A stretch of DNA of 64,000 nt from Faecalibacterium prausnitzii (GTDB lineage Bacteria > Bacillota > Clostridia > Oscillospirales > Ruminococcaceae): assembly GCF_003287405.1 (NCBI RefSeq), contig NZ_PRLD01000004.1:160593-224592 (forward strand), given 5' to 3'. Positions 41,468 through 49,710 of this stretch are shown piece by piece; the first letter of the stretch is position 1; the number at the start of each line of letters is the position of its first letter. The notes under the pieces are model-generated. The model searched no databases, had not been told where the DNA came from, and worked only from the letters and a program-made list of their open reading frames with translations. Position numbers and translations under genes: made by a program.

Positions 41468-43984
41468 ATGGAGATCAGAAAACGAAACGGGGAGTCTGTT
41501 CCCTTTCAACAGGAGAAAATTTTCAACGCCATGAAAAAGGCGTTTGACGGACAGGGCAAGGAGATCGGGAGCAGAGAGATGGATGAGATCCTCGCCACCG
41601 TTCTCAACAATCTCTCCGTCACAGTGCCGCTCACCGTAGAACGTGTGCAGGACGAGGTGGAGCGAACGCTCATGGAGCGCGGACACTATGAGGTGGCCAA
41701 GGCGTACATTCTCTACCGCGAAAAGCGGTCTGCGCTGCGCCGTGTCCGGCATACCATCGCGCGGACGGTAGGGGATGACTCGCTTGACGAGGTGCTGCGT
41801 CGCATCCAGATGGATTTTACCGAGGAAGTCTACTCCCTCGCGGCGCTTCAAATGAAGTTTGAGAGCTTCTGTCGCCTGGGCATGACGGAGGATGAGCGGG
41901 CTGAGGCACTGACCAAGGCAGCGGTAGAGCTGACTACGGCAGAGGCACCCAAGTGGGAGTTCATCGCGGCGCGGCTTCTGAACCACTCCTTTCGCTGTCG
42001 CAACGCACAGGAATGGGAGGGGCGCGGCGTCGGCGACCTCTATGGCAAGCTTCGCTATCTGACGGATAAGGGACTCTACGGTGACTATATCCTTGCCCAC
42101 TATACCCACGAGGAGATTGCCATGGCGGAGGACTTTCTCTGCCCGGAACGGGACGAGCTGTTCACCTACTCCGGCCTTGACCTGCTGCTCAAACGCTATG
42201 TGATCCAGTCACGCAGCCGCGTGCCGCTGGAAACACCGCAGGAGATGTTTTTGGGTATCGCGCTGCATCTTGCTATGAACGAAGGCTCTGACCGCATGGG
42301 GTGGGTAAAACGCTTTTACGATATGCTCAGCCGTATGGAGGTCACGATGGCGACACCTACCATGTCCAACGCACGAAAGCCCTACCATCAGCTTTCAAGC
42401 TGCTTTGTGGACACTGTGCCGGACAGTCTGGACGGCATCTACCGCTCGCTGGACAACTTCGCAAAGGTCTCTAAATTCGGCGGTGGAATGGGGATGTACT
42501 TCGGTAAGGTGCGCGCTGCAGGCAGCACCATCCGCGGCTTTCAAGGGGCGGCGGGCGGTGTTATCCGCTGGATTCGGCTGGTCAATGACACCGCCGTGGC
42601 TGTGGATCAGTTGGGGATGCGGCAGGGCGCTGTGGCGGTTTACTTAGACGCATGGCACCGGGATCTGCCGGAATTCCTTCAACTGCGCACCAACAACGGC
42701 GACGACCGCATGAAGGCACATGATGTGTTTCCCGCCGTGTGCTATCCGGATCTCTTCTGGCGACTGGCGGAGGAGAACATAGACGCGCCGTGGCATCTCA
42801 TGTGTCCGCATGAGATCCTCACGGTCAAGGGCTACGCACTGGAGGATTACTGGGGTACAGAATGGGAGAAGCGGTATCTGGACTGCGTCAATGACCCGCG
42901 CATCGAAAAGCGCAGCGTCACCGTCAAGGACATCGTGCGGCTGGTGCTTCGCTCGGCAGTGGAGACCGGCACGCCCTTCGCTTTCAATCGCGACAGTGTA
43001 AATCATATGAACCCAAACGGCCACACGGGAATGATCTATTGCTCCAATCTCTGTACGGAGATCGCGCAGAACATGGCGCCCATCGAGCACATCAGCACTG
43101 AGGTGCACACGGAGAACGGCGACACAATAGTGGTGACGGCCACACGCCCAGGTGAGTTTGTGGTCTGCAATCTGGCGAGTCTGTCTCTCGGTAATCTGCC
43201 GGTGGAGGACGAGGCCTATATGGAACGCACGGTGGAAACGGCCATCCGCGCACTGGATAATGTGATCGACCTCAACTTCTACCCGTTGGAATACGCGCGG
43301 CTTACCAATCAGAAGTACCGCAGCATCGGCTTGGGCGTCAGCGGCTACCACCACATGCTGGCAAAGCGCGGCATCCACTGGGAGAGCGATGAGCACCTTG
43401 CCTTCACCGACGCAGTGTTCGAGCTCATCAACTACGCCGCCGTCAAGGCGGACACAGCACTGGCACGGGAAAAGGGTCGTTACGCGCTCTTTGAGGGCAG
43501 CGACTGGCAGACGGGCGCGTATTTTGAAAAGCGGGGTTATACCTCCGAAAAGTGGCGGGCACTTGCGAAAACGGTGGCGGTGCAGGGAATGCGCAACGCC
43601 TATCTGCTGGCGGTCGCACCGACCTCCAGCACATCTATCCTCTCCGGCACGTCGGCGGGCATAGATCCAATTATGAAGAAATTCTTCTTAGAGGAAAAAA
43701 AGGGCAGCATGCTGCCCCGCGTTGCTCCGGAGCTTTCTATGGACACATGGTGGTACTATAAGGCAGCGCATCTAATCGACCAAAGCTGGTCGGTACGCGC
43801 CGCGGGCCTTCGCCAGAGACATATTGACCAGGCGCAGAGCATGAATCTCTATATCACCAACGACTATTCCATGCGTCAGGTGCTCAGACTGTATTTGGAG
43901 GCGTGGAGGGCCGGCGTCAAGACCATTTACTATGTCCGCAGCAAGGCCCTTGAGGTCGAGACCTGCGAAAGCTGCTCGTCATAA
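41468..43984 (+). CDS. nrdA: Class Ia ribonucleotide reductase, alpha subunit
   Basis: An 838-residue enzyme. An N-terminal ATP-cone (about 1-90: EIRKRNGESVPFQQEKIFNA) gives allosteric activity control. The catalytic core has the first cysteine in LSSCFVDTV, the active-site N-x-C-x-E in YCSNLCTEIAQNM and PTSSTSILSGTSAGIDP, and a C-terminal redox pair in ETCESCSS, reduced by thioredoxin. It makes deoxyribonucleotides from ribonucleoside diphosphates. I prefer ATG 41468 (GAGAGG 7 bases upstream, start MEIRKRNG as in the family); a GTG at 41441 would add 9 residues. Followed 10 bases on by the beta subunit. Confidence 0.95.
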   Translation: MEIRKRNGESVPFQQEKIFNAMKKAFDGQGKEIGSREMDEILATVLNNLSVTVPLTVERVQDEVERTLMERGHYEVAKAYILYREKRSALRRVRHTIARTVGDDSLDEVLRRIQMDFTEEVYSLAALQMKFESFCRLGMTEDERAEALTKAAVELTTAEAPKWEFIAARLLNHSFRCRNAQEWEGRGVGDLYGKLRYLTDKGLYGDYILAHYTHEEIAMAEDFLCPERDELFTYSGLDLLLKRYVIQSRSRVPLETPQEMFLGIALHLAMNEGSDRMGWVKRFYDMLSRMEVTMATPTMSNARKPYHQLSSCFVDTVPDSLDGIYRSLDNFAKVSKFGGGMGMYFGKVRAAGSTIRGFQGAAGGVIRWIRLVNDTAVAVDQLGMRQGAVAVYLDAWHRDLPEFLQLRTNNGDDRMKAHDVFPAVCYPDLFWRLAEENIDAPWHLMCPHEILTVKGYALEDYWGTEWEKRYLDCVNDPRIEKRSVTVKDIVRLVLRSAVETGTPFAFNRDSVNHMNPNGHTGMIYCSNLCTEIAQNMAPIEHISTEVHTENGDTIVVTATRPGEFVVCNLASLSLGNLPVEDEAYMERTVETAIRALDNVIDLNFYPLEYARLTNQKYRSIGLGVSGYHHMLAKRGIHWESDEHLAFTDAVFELINYAAVKADTALAREKGRYALFEGSDWQTGAYFEKRGYTSEKWRALAKTVAVQGMRNAYLLAVAPTSSTSILSGTSAGIDPIMKKFFLEEKKGSMLPRVAPELSMDTWWYYKAAHLIDQSWSVRAAGLRQRHIDQAQSMNLYITNDYSMRQVLRLYLEAWRAGVKTIYYVRSKALEVETCESCSS

Positions 43985-43994
43985 GGAGGATAGC

Positions 43995-45038
43995 ATGACG
44001 GAACTGAAGAAAAAGCCCCTCTTTAACCCGGAGGGCGACCCTGATGTGCGCCTGCGGCGCATGATCGGCGGCAATACCACTAACCTCAACGACTTCAACA
44101 ATATGAAGTACGCTTGGGTCAGCGACTGGTACCGGCAGGCCATGAACAACTTTTGGATTCCTGAGGAGATCAATCTCTCGCAGGATGTGAAGGACTATCC
44201 CCGCCTGCTGTCAGCCGAGCGCAACGCCTACGATAAAATTCTGAGTTTTCTTGTCTTTTTGGATTCCATTCAGACAGCGAACCTGCCTAATATCGGCGCC
44301 TACATTACCGCCAACGAGGTCAATCTCTGCCTGTCCATTCAGGCGTTTCAGGAGTGTGTCCACTCACAGAGCTACAGCTATATGCTCGACACCATCTGTT
44401 CCCCCGTGGAGCGCAATGACATCCTCTACCAATGGAAAACGGACGAGCATCTGCTGCGCCGCAACACCTTCATTGGGGACTGCTACAACGCGTTTCAGGA
44501 GCGGAAGGACGCTCCCACGCTGCTGCGCGTGATGATGGCAAACTATATTTTGGAGGGCATCTATTTTTACAGCGGCTTTATGTTCTTCTACAATCTCTCC
44601 CGAAACGGGAAGATGCCCGGCTCGGCGCAGGAGATTCGCTACATAAACCGCGATGAGAACACGCACTTGTGGCTGTTCCGCAATATCATCACGGAGCTGC
44701 AAAAGGAGCAGCCGGAGTTGTTCACCGCCGAGAGCGTACAAGCGCTGCGCGAGATGATGCGTGAGGGCGTGGAGCAGGAGATCGCATGGGGGCATTATGT
44801 AATCGGCGACGACATCCCAGGGCTGAACCGGCAGATGATCAGCGATTACATCCGCTATCTCGGCAACCTCCGCTGGACGAGCCTTGGCTATCCCGCATTG
44901 TATCCAGGCTTTGAGAGCGAACCGGAGAGCATGGAATGGGTCAGCCAGTACGCCGACGCCAACATGGTCAAGACCGATTTCTTTGAGGCACGCAGTACCG
45001 CCTACGCCAAGAGCACCGCACTGATAGACGATTTATAA
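43995..45038 (+). CDS. nrdB: Class Ia ribonucleotide reductase, beta subunit
   Basis: A 347-residue radical-generating subunit. The diiron ligands are visible: the Asp in FLVFLDSIQTAN, Glu and His in QECVHSQSYSY, Glu in LEGIYFYSGF, Glu and His in RDENTHLW. The radical tyrosine is present four residues after the His (HSQSY). Oxygen is needed to form this radical (established for class Ia), notable in an anaerobe. ATG 43995 has AAGGAGG 5 bases upstream. Confidence 0.95.
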   Translation: MTELKKKPLFNPEGDPDVRLRRMIGGNTTNLNDFNNMKYAWVSDWYRQAMNNFWIPEEINLSQDVKDYPRLLSAERNAYDKILSFLVFLDSIQTANLPNIGAYITANEVNLCLSIQAFQECVHSQSYSYMLDTICSPVERNDILYQWKTDEHLLRRNTFIGDCYNAFQERKDAPTLLRVMMANYILEGIYFYSGFMFFYNLSRNGKMPGSAQEIRYINRDENTHLWLFRNIITELQKEQPELFTAESVQALREMMREGVEQEIAWGHYVIGDDIPGLNRQMISDYIRYLGNLRWTSLGYPALYPGFESEPESMEWVSQYADANMVKTDFFEARSTAYAKSTALIDDL

Positions 45039-45072
45039 GAAAACCAAAGACATCAGAATAGGAGATACTACT

Positions 45073-45936
45073 ATGAATTACAGCGCTATGATTCAAAATC
45101 GCAGATCCGTTCGCGCATTCCGCGAAAAGGAAGTTCCGAGCGAGGCTATCGGCCAGCTCCGATCCTACTATGAAAAGACCTGCCCCCGTCTTGTCCCGGA
45201 GATTGCAACGGAGTTGATCGTCTTGGACAAGGATGCACAGCCGGCGCTGGAGAGCTCAGCGGGCTATAATCAATTTCTCATCGGAGCACCGCACTACCTG
45301 CTCCTTATGTCTGCCCCGCATTCCTATGCGGCCATCAACGCCGGCTACATGATGGAAGATCTCGTCCTCAAGTTGACTGAGTTGGACATTGACACCTGCT
45401 GGATGACCTTCACCGACAGCGACAAAATCAAAATGGCACTGTCTCTCGCCACCCCGTTAGAGGTGGCGGCAATCGTTGCCTTTGGCTACGGGGAAAAGAC
45501 CGCAAAAAAGCTGCGGCTGAATATCCTAAGTATGTCTCAGATCGATGTGCGGGCCGAGCAGCAGTACTACGCGCCCAAAAAGGGCGTGCACGATTTGGTT
45601 CACATGGGGAGCTGGAGCAACAAGTCTGGGCTTGACGAGATGATGGACTTCTACGACGATATGCTCTGGCAGTCCATCTACGCCGCTTCGCTCTCCCCCA
45701 GCTATCTCAACCGTCAGCCCTATGGCTTCCTTGTGCAGGACCACAGCATCTATTTGGTGCAGCAGGAGGATGCCTACACCGATAATTTGGATGCCGCATT
45801 GGATCTCGGTATTGTCATGCTCCACTTCTCCGCCGTCGCCTCCCAGTGGGCGGGGCAGGTACGCTGGGAACTTTCACCTGCTGCGCCCGACGGCCTGCCG
45901 GAAGGACTTCGCTCCGCTGCGGTGTACCACATGTAA
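45073..45936 (+). CDS. Nitroreductase-family flavoprotein (TM1586-like)
   Basis: A 287-residue protein: MNYSAMIQNRRSVRAFREKE VPSEAI (FMN-binding start of nitroreductases), then GAPHYLLLMS, INAGYMMEDLVLKLTELDID TCWM and VAAIVAFGYGEKTAKKLR. The second half repeats the fold (WQSIYAASLSPSYLNRQPYG), the arrangement of the TM1586-type putative nitroreductases in which one chain forms the two-lobed unit. Probably reduces quinones, nitro compounds or flavins with NAD(P)H. RBS TAGGAG; 34 bases after nrdB, so likely same operon. Confidence 0.85.
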   Translation: MNYSAMIQNRRSVRAFREKEVPSEAIGQLRSYYEKTCPRLVPEIATELIVLDKDAQPALESSAGYNQFLIGAPHYLLLMSAPHSYAAINAGYMMEDLVLKLTELDIDTCWMTFTDSDKIKMALSLATPLEVAAIVAFGYGEKTAKKLRLNILSMSQIDVRAEQQYYAPKKGVHDLVHMGSWSNKSGLDEMMDFYDDMLWQSIYAASLSPSYLNRQPYGFLVQDHSIYLVQQEDAYTDNLDAALDLGIVMLHFSAVASQWAGQVRWELSPAAPDGLPEGLRSAAVYHM

Positions 45937-46159
45937 CGACTCTGGGGGGAAGCAAGGCAACGGTGAAATGCGCGACCGTCGATCCGCGGTTGAGCGTATG
46001 TTTCATTAGAAAGGAAGAACCTATCAGTCAGAGTCTGAGTAAGGAAAATAGGAGGTATTTTTTATATGGCTACCGTCATCTCAGGATGAGGTCACAATGT
46101 GGTGTGGGGCGAGACCGGAGTCTTGAGAATACCCAAACAAAGGAAAGGAGCTGACAGAT
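45937..46159. other. Gene-free spacer with an abortive start
   Basis: No gene. An excellent RBS (AGGAGG) precedes ATG 46066, but the frame stops after seven codons (MATVISG), which looks like the front end of a lost gene. The trxA RBS (GGAAAGGAG) is at 46141-46149. Confidence 0.4.
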
Positions 46160-46483
46160 ATGGCAGCTATGAATATGAATCAGGAGCAGTTTAAGCAGTT
46201 GATCCGGGAGGAAAAGCCTGTTTTGGTGGATTTCTGGGCGCCCTGGTGCAGCTATTGCCGGAGGATCGGCCCTGCGTATGAGAAGATTGGAGAGGAATAC
46301 GCGGACAGCCTTGCCGTCGGCAAAATCAACATTGACGAGGAGCCGCGGCTGGCGAGGGCCGAGGGGATCGAGGACATCCCAACTCTGGTGCTGTACCGGA
46401 ACGGAAAGGCCGTGGATTCCATCATCGCGCCCGGCTCAAAGGCAGAAATCGACCGTTTCATTCAGGAAGCCTTGGCGAAATAA
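46160..46483 (+). CDS. trxA: Thioredoxin with atypical CSYC active site
   Basis: A 107-residue protein of standard thioredoxin length: VLVDFWAPWCSYCRRIGPAY, GKINIDEEPRLARAEGIEDI PTLVLYRNGKAV (cis-proline). The active site is C30-S-Y-C33 instead of the usual C-G-P-C, which should change redox potential or partner choice. Encoded 15 bases upstream of thioredoxin reductase; the two together can reduce the ribonucleotide reductase upstream. Confidence 0.95.
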   Translation: MAAMNMNQEQFKQLIREEKPVLVDFWAPWCSYCRRIGPAYEKIGEEYADSLAVGKINIDEEPRLARAEGIEDIPTLVLYRNGKAVDSIIAPGSKAEIDRFIQEALAK

Positions 46484-46497
46484 CGGAGGGTTCAGAT

Positions 46498-47427
46498 ATG
46501 AACAACAATCATGTTTATGATATGCTCGTGGTGGGCGGCGGACCGGGCGGCTACACCGCCGCCCTGTACGCGGCACGGGCGGGGCTGGACACCATCGTGC
46601 TGGAAAAACTGTCCGCCGGTGGGCAGATGGCCCTGACCGAGCAGATCGACAACTATCCCGGCTTTGAGGACGGGATCGACGGCTTCTCTCTGGCGGAGAA
46701 GATGCAAAAGCAGGCGGAGCGCTTCGGGGCACGCAGCGAATACGTAGAAGTCCTCCGCATGGATCTGACGGCGGTTCCCAAGCTCGTGGAGACCAGCGAG
46801 GGGATTTTCCTGGGGAAAACCGTGGTGCTGGCCACCGGTGCGAACCCCAGAAAGCTGGGCGTGGCCAGAGAGTCGGAACTGGTGGGCCGAGGCGTGGCCT
46901 ACTGCGCCGCCTGCGACGGGATGTTTTACAAGGGCAAAACGGTGGTCGTGGTGGGCGGCGGCAATTCCGCCGCGGCAGATGCCCTCCTTCTCAGCCGCGT
47001 GGCGAAAAAAGTGATCCTCGTCCACCGCAGAGACACCCTGCGGGCCACCAAAATCTATCACGAGCCGCTGACACAGGCCGAAAACGTGGAATTCCGTTGG
47101 AACAGCGTCGTTTCCGCACTGCTTTCCGGGGACAGGCTGACCGGCGTCCGCCTGCGGGACACCGTCACCGGTGAGGAAAGCGTGGTGGACTGCGACGGCG
47201 TATTTGTCAGCGTGGGCCGACAGCCCGCCACGGCGCTGGCGGTGGGTCAACTGGAGCTGGACGGCGGCGGCTATATCGTGGCCGGAGAGACCACGGAAAC
47301 CAGTATTCCCGGCGTTTACGCCGTGGGCGACGTGCGGACGAAGCCCCTCCGTCAGGTGGTCACCGCCGTGGCGGACGGCGCGGTGGCAGTTCACATGGCG
47401 GAGAAGTATATCGCGGAAAACCGATAA
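46498..47427 (+). CDS. trxB: Thioredoxin reductase
   Basis: A 309-residue flavoenzyme: FAD site VVGGGPGGYTAALYAARAGL, redox-active disulfide CAAC in VAYCAACDGMF, NADPH site VVVVGGGNSAAADALLLSRV with VHRRDTL, and the C-terminal FAD motif GVYAVGDVRTKPLRQVVTAV. It passes NADPH electrons to thioredoxin. RBS GGAGG. Ends the operon; a terminator with a T7 run lies downstream. Confidence 0.96.
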   Translation: MNNNHVYDMLVVGGGPGGYTAALYAARAGLDTIVLEKLSAGGQMALTEQIDNYPGFEDGIDGFSLAEKMQKQAERFGARSEYVEVLRMDLTAVPKLVETSEGIFLGKTVVLATGANPRKLGVARESELVGRGVAYCAACDGMFYKGKTVVVVGGGNSAAADALLLSRVAKKVILVHRRDTLRATKIYHEPLTQAENVEFRWNSVVSALLSGDRLTGVRLRDTVTGEESVVDCDGVFVSVGRQPATALAVGQLELDGGGYIVAGETTETSIPGVYAVGDVRTKPLRQVVTAVADGAVAVHMAEKYIAENR

Positions 47428-47735
47428 GGAAGGTAGATTGAAAAAGCCATGTTTAAGGTCAGGCCGGATACGACCGCAGTGGGGATGCCGACATATCTGC
47501 AAGGCAAACTGCCAGAGTGATGGCAGATAAGAAACCCATGTAAGATCGGGAGATATGTTGTCTCTCCATATCCAGTCCACGCAACAGTAAGCAACTGAAC
47601 ACAAAACACAGCCACAGATGTACTCTGCGGCTGTGTTTTTTTGCGTAGTATAGCTGCTTCTTCCATCTGCAAAACCCCGACGCTCCGTGGCTGACGGGGT
47701 TATCCGCACTTGCCAATACGCCCAAAGAGGGCTCC
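47428..47735. terminator. Gene-free 3' region with strong terminator (47606-47641)
   Basis: ACACAGCC / GGCTGTGT with an inner CAG/CTG pair, followed by TTTTTTT at about 47635-47641. No gene is recognised in the remaining sequence between trxB and the convergent Crp/Fnr gene. Confidence 0.75.
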
Positions 47736-48431
47736 TTAACGCGCAGAAGGAAAGGGACGGTCAGTCTCCGGCGTTTTGAGAAGGAAATGGCTTTTGTGAA
47801 AGTCGAGCAGGCCCTCATCCCGCATTTTTCCAAGCTCCACAGACAGCCCGCTGCGATCCACACCGAGGTAATCCGCAAGCTGCTGCCTTGAAAACGGAAT
47901 GTCGAACTCATAGACGCTGCGCCGCTGTGCCTCGGCGGAAAAATAGGACATCAGCTTTGCACGCGTCGTGCGCTGGGCCATGTGGGTGAGCTTTTCGTTG
48001 AGCCGCAGGTTCTTCTCTGCCAGTTCGTCCAGCAGGTTGCGGATGATCCGGCTGTGGTGGGAGCAGGCGGAGGGGCACACGCTCAAAACGCGCCTTATGT
48101 GCAGAAACATCACCGTCACCGCGCTCTCCGCCTCTACGCTCACGTTCAGCACCGCTCCCGGCGCGCAGGCGAATACCTCCGCGAAGGTCTGCCCCGGCCC
48201 GGTCTTAGAGAGGATGTTGCGGTTTCCCCAGATATCCTCCTGCACGATGAGGGTGCTGCCCGCCAGCACGAGACCCACCTCCTCCACCGGCTCCCCGGCG
48301 CGGAGCAGGCGTGAGCCTTTGGGGAAGGTGTCGATCCTCGCCCCAAGGTAGGAGAGCATGACGGCAAGCTCATCGTCGGAAATGCCGGAGAAAAGCGCCG
48401 CCGTATGAAGTAGCGGAAAAAATTCTTTCAT
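47736..48431 (-). CDS. Crp/Fnr-family transcriptional regulator 2
   Basis: A 231-residue protein: MKEFFPLLHTAALFSGISDD, cNMP-like barrel (EVGLVLAGSTLIVQEDIWGN, GPGQTFAEVFACAPG), dimer helix, HTH FSRQQLADYLGVDRSGLSVE. Cysteines occur at FACAPG and SVCPSAC, so an Fe-S or thiol sensor is possible but not shown. Faces away from the DUF2249/flavodiiron genes across a 87-base region that carries a palindrome at an activator position. Confidence 0.9.
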   Translation of the reverse strand: MKEFFPLLHTAALFSGISDDELAVMLSYLGARIDTFPKGSRLLRAGEPVEEVGLVLAGSTLIVQEDIWGNRNILSKTGPGQTFAEVFACAPGAVLNVSVEAESAVTVMFLHIRRVLSVCPSACSHHSRIIRNLLDELAEKNLRLNEKLTHMAQRTTRAKLMSYFSAEAQRRSVYEFDIPFSRQQLADYLGVDRSGLSVELGKMRDEGLLDFHKSHFLLKTPETDRPFPSAR

Positions 48432-48446
48432 AAAAAGTTCTCTTTC

Positions 48447-48488
48447 GTTGAAAATTCAACTGACTTGTTGCTCTTAGTATAGTACAAT
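48447..48488 (+). promoter_or_regulatory. Promoter with Crp/Fnr-type palindrome
   Basis: Perfect 14-base palindrome GTTGAAAATTCAAC (48447-48460) and a -10 TACAAT (48483-48488). The palindrome centre is about 41.5 bases upstream of the expected start, the class II activator position, and between the divergent Crp/Fnr gene and the ferredoxin remnant. No good -35. Confidence 0.55.
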
Positions 48489-48518
48489 GAACGCACAAAG
48501 GCAACAGGAGGATCGAAC

Positions 48519-48711
48519 ATGAAACGACGGATCATTGAAATCGATCAGGATAAACGCCCCGTATTTTGACGGCGCACGGCTCCTGATTGCCGCCGACTGC
48601 ACCGCCTACGCCTACGCCGCTTTCCACGAGCGGTTCATCAAGGGACACACCACCCTGGTGGGCTGTCCTAAGCTGGACGGCGTGGGTAAGGATTCCTTCG
48701 AAGAGGCGTGA
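48519..48711 (+). pseudogene. Ferredoxin-type gene with central deletion
   Basis: A good RBS (AGGAGG) and start MKRRIIEIDQD match the first residues of clostridial 4Fe-4S proteins of the MKRKIIxIDEExCxGC type. The DNA then jumps, in another frame, to NAPYFDGARLLIAADCTAYA YAAFHERFIKGHTTL and VGCPKLDG, which is the C-terminal part of the same class. All cluster-binding cysteines are lost with the deleted middle. Frame continuity breaks at about 48553. Confidence 0.65.
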
Positions 48712-48736
48712 GCTTTCTGCAAGAGAGGCAAAGACT

Positions 48737-48994
48737 ATGAGTTATGAAAACTGGAAGGACAAAATCGGCACATTTGAAGTGATGGACGTGCGGGGCAAAA
48801 AGATGGACTTCTTCCCCGCATTGAAGGCGAAGGCTGCCGCGCTGAAAAACGGCGAAGGACTGCATATCATCCAGACCTTCGAGCCTGTCCCCCTGTACCC
48901 GGTGCTGGCTCTTATGGGCTTTGAGCATCACACGGAGAAGGTAAGCGGCAGCGAATATCACATCTGGTTTTATCGAGTGAAGAAAGGAGAATAA
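48737..48994 (+). CDS. DUF2249 (TusA-like) protein
   Basis: An 85-residue protein: MSYENWKDKIGTFEVMDVRG KKMDFFPALKAKAA, then GEGLHIIQTFEPVPLYPVLA LMGFEHHTEK. The D-V-R-G opening and G-E-x-L-x-I-x-x-x-x-x-P-x-P-L-Y pattern are DUF2249, structurally TusA-like, found in anaerobes with nitrogen-oxide or oxygen stress genes. No TusA cysteine in the D-x-x-G-x-x-C-P position. Tandem with a longer paralogue 4 bases downstream. Confidence 0.8.
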   Translation: MSYENWKDKIGTFEVMDVRGKKMDFFPALKAKAAALKNGEGLHIIQTFEPVPLYPVLALMGFEHHTEKVSGSEYHIWFYRVKKGE

Positions 48995-48998
48995 CCGC

Positions 48999-49691
48999 AT
49001 GAGCTACGAAAACTGGAAGAATAAGGCGCAGGGGTTTCAGACCGTGGATGTGCGCCATATACAGGGCAGCTTCTTTGAAGGGCTGAAGAAAAGAGCCGAG
49101 GCGTTGGAGGTGGGCGAAGGATTACACATCATCCAGACCTTTGAGCCGCATCCACTGTACGCTGTCATGGAGGGCTTGGGCTACGAGCACCACACCGAGC
49201 GGCGGAGTGAGGCGGAGTTCCATGTCTGGTTCTGCCGTGTGGAGAAGAAGGAAGGCGACAGCTCCGCTCCCTTCAAGCCGCTGGCTCTTTTGAACTATCC
49301 CATGATCGATGAAAAGCTGGGGCAGATCGCCGTGGATTTTTGGGAGACCACATGGCAGAGCGAGAAGCGCGTACTGCCCTACGAAACGCGGCTGCTGCTG
49401 TCCCTGACCAACGCTGTCGGTGCGGGCCGGATGAGGCAGGCGGCGCGGGAGCTGGTAAAGGCATATATCCACGGTGTGGAGAGCGCCGCGTTGGACGACG
49501 TGTTCGAACTGCTGGCATGGAATCAGGGCATCGGCTTTTTCAGCAGCGAGATCGGCCCCTCGGCGCTGTTTCAGGCGTACAAGCTCATTAAAAACGGTGA
49601 GAAGCAGGGCAAGTCCCGGGAGGATATCTGCAGCGCGCTGCGCGAGAAATTCGGGGAGAAGAACCCAGAGATGCAGGTCTTGAACAGATGA
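48999..49691 (+). CDS. DUF2249 fused to a CMD/AhpD-like helical domain
   Basis: A 230-residue protein. Residues 1-85 are a close paralogue of the preceding DUF2249 protein (MSYENWKNKAQGFQTVDVRH, GEGLHIIQTFEPHPLYAVME). Residues about 95-215 are helical and resemble the carboxymuconolactone decarboxylase/AhpD fold (LPYETRLLLSLTNAVGAGRM RQAARELVKAYIHGV ... AWNQGIGFFSSEIG), but without the CxxC of AhpD. Function unknown. It lies 19 bases upstream of the second flavodiiron gene. Confidence 0.7.
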   Translation: MSYENWKNKAQGFQTVDVRHIQGSFFEGLKKRAEALEVGEGLHIIQTFEPHPLYAVMEGLGYEHHTERRSEAEFHVWFCRVEKKEGDSSAPFKPLALLNYPMIDEKLGQIAVDFWETTWQSEKRVLPYETRLLLSLTNAVGAGRMRQAARELVKAYIHGVESAALDDVFELLAWNQGIGFFSSEIGPSALFQAYKLIKNGEKQGKSREDICSALREKFGEKNPEMQVLNR

Positions 49692-49710
49692 TAAGGAGTT
49701 GTTTTGTATT

